From positions 1 through 52,397 of the IMG/VR virus record IMGVR_UViG_3300034375_000774: a DNA stretch of 52,397 nucleotides; one strand, given 5' to 3'. Under the pieces are notes generated by a model, which made no database searches, had not been told where the DNA came from, and worked only from the letters and a program-made list of their open reading frames with translations. The stretch comes from a virus. Made by a program: the position numbers and the translations under genes. Shown here piece after piece: positions 48,091 through 52,397 of this stretch (the stretch's first letter is position 1; each line of letters opens with the position of its first letter).

Positions 48091-50022
48091 TTAAAAGAAG
48101 TTAAAACCAGTTTTAGATCCGAGAGCCTTAGATGCTAGGTAATTAAGGCCACCCTTAAGAAGTGTAGCTGTCAATGAACCTTTACCCATCTCATCAGCTA
48201 AGTTAGCTTGGCTCTCTGATGACATCTTTTGTAATAGCGTAGATGACATACGGTCTGCAGCATTCTCAGCTGACGTAAACGCAAAGCTCATAATGTCACG
48301 CTCACGTTGCCAGTACGCATCTAAGTTAGTAGCTGTAAAGGCATTAAGAGTTTTAGCTGCAAGCATGTTACTCTCGTTAGCTGCAGCTGTGTTTAGTGTA
48401 GCTAAGTTCTGTCGCCACTGAGCATTAGCTTGTGCTACAACTAGACCATTCTGTGCGTTAAACAAGTCACGCTGCTGTTGTAGATCTGCATTGAACTCAC
48501 GCAAGGCGTTAATGCTATTCACGTTAAACTGTGCCATAGCGTTCTGCTGAGTAGAGTTGAACTGTGATACTTGAGAACCCAGGTTAGCAAAGAACTGATC
48601 AGTCTGATTCTCACTTGTAGCGTTAAACTGTGCAGCTGCATTCTGTGCTGCTTGATCAGTAAACAATGCTTGGATATTCTGTTGTGCCTTAAACATAGCA
48701 GTCTGCTGTGCGTTAGACAAGTTAGCCATATCCATCTGCAAGAAGTTCTGAGCGTTCTGTACTGCAGTCTGCTGACGGTTGTTTAAGTTAGCCATGTCTA
48801 GCTGAGATAGTGCAGCTGCCTCAGCCATAACCATTGCTTGACGATTAGATAGATTGTTTAGATTTACTGTGTTAGCTGCACGAGCATTCTCTAAAGCTAC
48901 CTGCTGTTCAGCTGTGAAGTTCATATTAGCTATATCACCAATACGTGCTGAGTTAGCTACACGTGCTTGGAACGCTTGGTCAAACTCCATGCCCATAAAT
49001 GTAGCACGTTGTTGTGCAGCAAGCATAGCACGTTGCTGACGGTTTGTCAAGTTCTGTGACTCAAACTGAGCCATAATAGATGCATCAGCTTGTGCGATAG
49101 GTAGTGCAGCTTCCATTGCTGCTTGTACTACAGCTTGACCAGCAAGACTAGAAGCACCTAAACCACGTGCAGCTAGTGTTTGCATTGCTGTACGCATAGA
49201 CCCAGCAGCCCATGCAGGTGTTTCACCGCCCTCAAAGTCAGCCATAAGTTTATCTAGTTGACCTGCTACAGTAGCTTGCTTAGTAGGTGTAGCTTGTGCA
49301 GCTTCAATTTGTTCAGTGAACTGTGCAGCTTTCTCAGCATCAGCCTCACCAGAGATAAGCTCACCCTGTTGTATCTCACGTTGAACAGGGTTGTTCATCA
49401 TAATAGCTGTACCTTGAGCAGCTTCCATACCACTCACAGAGGTAGTAGCTTGCTGTGCAGCCTGTGCTTGTGCTTGCTGTGACACTTGACCTTGTGCAGC
49501 TTGAGTAGCGGCTGTTTCAGCTTGTACAGCATCTGCCACAGTAGTTGGAGCCACAGTAGCTGCCTGTGTAGGTGTAGGCGTAGCAGCTGTAGCAACAGTA
49601 GGTACAACAGAAGCAGGTGCTTGGGGTGCCATATATCCAGCTTGACCAGCTGTAGGAGAAACCATTTGTCCTGCTTCAGGTTGAATCATAGCTACGTCAG
49701 ATTGGTATGGCTGCATAGTTTGACCAATTAGGTCTTGTGTTTGTTGACCTAGCTGTTGTGTGAAAGCTAAGCCAGTTGTATCTGTAGGAGTATTAATGGG
49801 GGTAGGTGCAGCTACACCGCCAACAGCATAACCTTTTTGTTGTACCATACCCCCACGATATAGAGCAACTCCTACGGCACGTGCTTTGGCTTTCAGAGCA
49901 TCACTACTATTAAAGAAAGCCTTAAGAGGCGTACTAGACTTAGGGCCATTGTAGCCATTCATCTTAGCAATGGTGTATAAAGCCTCTGTTTGCTTACCTG
50001 TTTGAGTCATCTCTTCAGCCAT
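48091..50022 (-). CDS. Gln/Ala-rich structural protein with repeats
   Basis: 643 residues. From about residue 250 a repeat of type 'NLNNRQQTAVQNAQNFLQMD' and 'NLSNAQQTAMFKAQ' occurs five to seven times, giving long helical coils; about a fifth of the residues are Gln or Ala. The first part is Pro/Thr/Ala-rich. It lies beside the transglycosylase and large internal proteins and is probably a virion core or tail component. Repeats in Gln/Asn-rich proteins can drift in length; none is obviously broken. Confidence 0.6.
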   Translation of the reverse strand: MAEEMTQTGKQTEALYTIAKMNGYNGPKSSTPLKAFFNSSDALKAKARAVGVALYRGGMVQQKGYAVGGVAAPTPINTPTDTTGLAFTQQLGQQTQDLIGQTMQPYQSDVAMIQPEAGQMVSPTAGQAGYMAPQAPASVVPTVATAATPTPTQAATVAPTTVADAVQAETAATQAAQGQVSQQAQAQAAQQATTSVSGMEAAQGTAIMMNNPVQREIQQGELISGEADAEKAAQFTEQIEAAQATPTKQATVAGQLDKLMADFEGGETPAWAAGSMRTAMQTLAARGLGASSLAGQAVVQAAMEAALPIAQADASIMAQFESQNLTNRQQRAMLAAQQRATFMGMEFDQAFQARVANSARIGDIANMNFTAEQQVALENARAANTVNLNNLSNRQAMVMAEAAALSQLDMANLNNRQQTAVQNAQNFLQMDMANLSNAQQTAMFKAQQNIQALFTDQAAQNAAAQFNATSENQTDQFFANLGSQVSQFNSTQQNAMAQFNVNSINALREFNADLQQQRDLFNAQNGLVVAQANAQWRQNLATLNTAAANESNMLAAKTLNAFTATNLDAYWQRERDIMSFAFTSAENAADRMSSTLLQKMSSESQANLADEMGKGSLTATLLKGGLNYLASKALGSKTGFNFF

Positions 50023-50056
50023 TACACTGTACCTTATTAGTTATATTATTATAAAC

Positions 50057-50287
50057 TTAAGCTGCCGCTTCTGCTTCTTCTTCTTCGGTAACTTCTACAG
50101 ACTTAGCAAGCATATTTACAAATGCATCACGACCAATGCTTAGCTGATCTAAGTTAAAACGTGCACTAGACAGTTTACGATCTAGGTCATTAATGTGATT
50201 CAACATAGTCTGTTGGTCTTGTGTTAAGTCTTCAACGAAGTATTCTTTGTCGTTGATAGTAATAGGTGTCTTTTCATTTTTACCCAT
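50057..50287 (-). CDS. DUF6447-like coiled-coil protein
   Basis: 76 residues. ITINDKEYFVEDLTQDQQTM, then a coiled coil with LNHINDLDRKLSSARFNLDQ and an acidic tail. This matches the DUF6447 type of phage protein (strand, strand, long helix). It follows a perfect TTGACA-16-TATAAT promoter, so it is probably well expressed. Function unknown. Confidence 0.65.
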   Translation of the reverse strand: MGKNEKTPITINDKEYFVEDLTQDQQTMLNHINDLDRKLSSARFNLDQLSIGRDAFVNMLAKSVEVTEEEEAEAAA

Positions 50288-50339
50288 AACTTTCTCCTTT
50301 GTTTGTTATTGAGATTAGCACCAGAATTAGTGCTATATA

Positions 50340-50367
50340 ATTATAGCTAATTTAGCTAAAATGTCAA
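50340..50367 (-). promoter_or_regulatory. Leftward promoter, near-consensus sigma70
   Basis: TTGACA at 50367-50362, 16-base spacer, TATAAT at 50345-50340. The spacer holds the perfect palindrome TAGCTAATTTAGCTA (50344-50358), which would allow repression. It drives the DUF6447-like gene and probably the internal virion genes. Confidence 0.7.
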
Positions 50368-50589
50368 CTATGAATTAGCTGCAATAGCTGCATTAACCGC
50401 TGTCATATCTTCTGTAGTCCAGAAGTCTTTAGCAACCATTAGCTGTAGATGCTCTACGTTGCGTGACACAGTGTCAGCCCATTCAGCATCTTCCATGCCC
50501 TCTGGTTGTCCAGCGTTTAGCAAGTCAACAGAGTGACCCATTGCTGTGTAGTGTTGTGCGATTTCTTCCGCAGTTGGTGTATCAGTCAT
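50368..50589 (-). CDS. Small acidic protein after tail fibre
   Basis: 73 residues, MTDTPTAEEIAQHYTAMGHS, then 'GMEDAEWADTVSRNVEHLQL' and 'MVAKDFWTTEDMTAVNAAIA'. This conserved small protein accompanies tail-fibre genes in many marine phages and may be a fibre-assembly helper. Its stop lies next to the -35 of the promoter at 50340. Function unknown. Confidence 0.55.
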   Translation of the reverse strand: MTDTPTAEEIAQHYTAMGHSVDLLNAGQPEGMEDAEWADTVSRNVEHLQLMVAKDFWTTEDMTAVNAAIAANS

Positions 50590-50613
50590 GTCTTTATCCT
50601 TTTCTGACTAATG

Positions 50614-52397
50614 TTAAGCGTTTTCTAGGGCAGTGATCCGTGCCTCTAGTTCTTTGATTGTAGCGACCAAGAGTGGCACTAGCTTGCTTTGGTCAATGCC
50701 TTGGTAAACAGGGTTGCCATCATCATCGACCTCGTTGTGTGTGCCTGTGATTGCTTCTGGTACGACTGATTGAACCTCGTGAGCAATAAAGCCATCAACA
50801 GTTGTGTCTGCGTCTGCAATAAAGTTGAACCGCTTAGGCTCTAGTTGCTTGAGGCGATCTGTTGCATTAGTTAGTTCAACTACGTTTTCTTTTAGGCGGT
50901 AGTCTGAAGAAGTGTTGTAAGCTACACTTGAAGTTCCGCTAGTGATGTTCCCTATATTTGTACTGTTGTACCAAAAGGCAAACATTGTTCCTGTTGCATT
51001 GTTTTTTCGTGCAAAGAAGTTATTGCCTGTAAGAGAACTTGTTACACCTAAAGTTTCACCACCGTTTTCTACCTGAGTGCCGTCAAGCGTCCAACTTACT
51101 GAGGTTTTGCCCAATAGGAAGTTGCCGTTACCGTCAATATGCAGCCTAGGATTACCATCCCCATCCGACAGCACGATGTTGTTGCTTGAGGTGCGGATGT
51201 CCAAGCCGCCTTGGTTGCCGTTGTAGCGGCCTAAGATGGTGTTGTTAGTACCAGTAGTAATAAATGTTCCAGATTGTTGACCTACAAAGGTATTATTTGA
51301 TCCTGTTGTTGAACGCCCAGAGTACTCACCGACAAAAGTGCTAAGATTGCCTGTAGTGTAACTAAGCCCTGCGTCCTTGCCTACAAATACATTATATGCG
51401 CCTGTAGTATTACTATACCCTGCCTGATACCCAATGGCTGTGTTGTCTCTGGCGGTGGTGTTGTTGTAGAGAGCCATAAAGCCAACCCCAACATTATAAC
51501 TACCTGTCGTATTAGAGTAGAAACTATCCTGCCCCAAACCAGTGTTTTGTGCGCCTGTAGTGTTTTGGTATAGAGAACGGTATCCTACCCCAGTGTTGTT
51601 GCTGGCGGTATTAGAGTAAAGCGCAAGACGACCGATCCCAACGTTAGCAGAGCCAGCACCACCAGCCCGCATCGCAGAAGAACCGATAGCGGTGTTTTCA
51701 TTTCCTAACCCAGCTAAACCTGCGTACGTTCCAATTACAGTGTTGTGTACTGATGCCGTGGAAACTTTTAGTGCTTCGGCACCTATGGCAATATTTTCGT
51801 AACCAGTCGTGTTAGCTGAAAATGCTTGATAACCAATGGCAATATTTTGGTTCCCAGTCGTGTTCGCATATCCAGCCTGATACCCCAACCCCACAATCTG
51901 TGTACCAGTAGTATTACTGTAAAGAGACCGAAATCCTACTGCCGTGTTGTTGCTTGCAGTAGTGTTGTTGCTTAGTGCCTCCATACCCAAAGCTACGTTG
52001 TAACTGCCCGAAGTATTTGAGAAGAAAGCAAGGCCACCAAGTGCTAAGTTTTGTTCTCCAGTGGTAGTACTATACGCAGCCTGTCGGCCCATAACCGTAT
52101 TGTAATTGGCTGTGCTATTGTAGAGAGCAGCAGACCCAACCACTGTATTGTAATTAGCCCCTGTCGCAGATGCTAATGCATCCGTTCCCAAAGCTGTGTT
52201 ATTAGAACCGCTATTTATTGATGGTGCAGCACCATACCCCACCGCTGTGTTTGACCCCCCAGTTGTCATTGCAGTCAAAGCATTGGTTCCGATGGCGACA
52301 GAATAGCCATTAGCGCCGCTTGCAGTATCAAGCGCAGCATTACCTAATGCTACGTTATTAACACCGTTTGGATAGTTCCCATCCAGCTTGATCGTGC
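50614..52397 (-). CDS. Tail fibre, C-terminal part with S74 chaperone (enters at right edge)
   Basis: About 594 residues; the frame is open to the window edge, so the start lies elsewhere. The first 360 residues are a repeat of NTAVGYxAxxxNTTGxxN type (for example NTAIGYQAGYSNTTGAYNVF), as in trimeric beta-helix adhesin heads. The end has the peptidase S74 intramolecular chaperone (SDYRLKENVVEL, then GFIAHEVQSVVPEA and a C-terminal coiled coil), which is self-cleaved after helping trimer folding. The frame joins 1-1312 if the sequence is circular, giving a full fibre of about 1031 residues. Confidence 0.88.
   Translation of the reverse strand, partial: TIKLDGNYPNGVNNVALGNAALDTASGANGYSVAIGTNALTAMTTGGSNTAVGYGAAPSINSGSNNTALGTDALASATGANYNTVVGSAALYNSTANYNTVMGRQAAYSTTTGEQNLALGGLAFFSNTSGSYNVALGMEALSNNTTASNNTAVGFRSLYSNTTGTQIVGLGYQAGYANTTGNQNIAIGYQAFSANTTGYENIAIGAEALKVSTASVHNTVIGTYAGLAGLGNENTAIGSSAMRAGGAGSANVGIGRLALYSNTASNNTGVGYRSLYQNTTGAQNTGLGQDSFYSNTTGSYNVGVGFMALYNNTTARDNTAIGYQAGYSNTTGAYNVFVGKDAGLSYTTGNLSTFVGEYSGRSTTGSNNTFVGQQSGTFITTGTNNTILGRYNGNQGGLDIRTSSNNIVLSDGDGNPRLHIDGNGNFLLGKTSVSWTLDGTQVENGGETLGVTSSLTGNNFFARKNNATGTMFAFWYNSTNIGNITSGTSSVAYNTSSDYRLKENVVELTNATDRLKQLEPKRFNFIADADTTVDGFIAHEVQSVVPEAITGTHNEVDDDGNPVYQGIDQSKLVPLLVATIKELEARITALENA

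Noticed and set aside
1-52397. CRISPR array, tRNA, rRNA or insertion sequence
   Set aside because: No regularly spaced repeat-spacer units, no cloverleaf with a T-arm, no transposase reading frame and no terminal inverted repeats were seen.

Overview
The window looks like one complete, circularly permuted genome of a short-tailed (podovirus-type) phage of a marine bacterium. An open reading frame leaves the left edge on the minus strand and another enters at the right edge on the same strand. When the two ends are joined they are in frame (1312 + 1784 = 3096 nt, exactly 1032 codons) and give a single tail fibre, so the cut lies inside that gene. The gene set points to the HMO-2011-type phages of marine Alphaproteobacteria (SAR116 and Roseobacter-lineage hosts). 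The clearest marker is a family A DNA polymerase with a DnaJ-like CxxC...CxxC insert between its exonuclease and polymerase domains. It comes with a split primase and helicase, ThyX, a cobalamin-dependent ribonucleotide reductase, glutaredoxin, MazG and a T7-type Holliday-junction nuclease. The group assignment is from memory of the family, not from a search.

Layout. (1) 1-18.7 kb, minus strand: virion and lysis genes. Read from the promoter region at about 19 kb leftward these are a lysis cassette (holin with an EF-hand, M15 endolysin, small membrane proteins, a u-spanin-like lipoprotein), a run of small conserved proteins, the terminase subunits, portal, a ParB-like-fold protein, scaffold, major capsid protein, two tail proteins and the tail fibre. 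(2) 18.7-20.5 kb: a divergent control region with leftward sigma70-like promoters, dense short repeats and an HNH endonuclease gene. (3) 20.5-40.4 kb, plus strand: many small overlapping early genes, then integrase, primase, ThyX, helicase, DNA polymerase, Cas4-like nuclease, T7-like endonuclease I, MazG, NrdJ, glutaredoxin and endonuclease VII, ending at a strong terminator at 40.43 kb. (4) 40.46-52.4 kb, minus strand: large internal or ejection proteins, a lytic transglycosylase and the rest of the tail fibre.

The genes form a coherent programme: early genes redirect the host, the nucleotide genes make dNTPs (ribonucleotide reduction, dTMP synthesis, NTP clean-up), the replisome copies the DNA, nucleases resolve and process it, and the minus-strand blocks build and release virions. 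An integrase suggests at least the potential for lysogeny.

The most interesting signals are not genes. (a) A palindrome with core CGGAC-N-GTCCG occurs eight times, seven between 20.3 and 26 kb, both between genes and inside reading frames. (b) The octamer GCGCTGGG occurs 24 times over both strands, far above chance. (c) A 32-nt element is shared in the same sense by the leaders of two membrane-protein genes. (d) A 26-nt exact repeat links a minus-strand structural-side gene to a plus-strand early gene at what looks like a fusion joint. (e) A second operator-like family (TATAGTT/AGTTTAAC) is packed into the leftward promoter region. No tRNA, rRNA, CRISPR array or insertion sequence was recognised.
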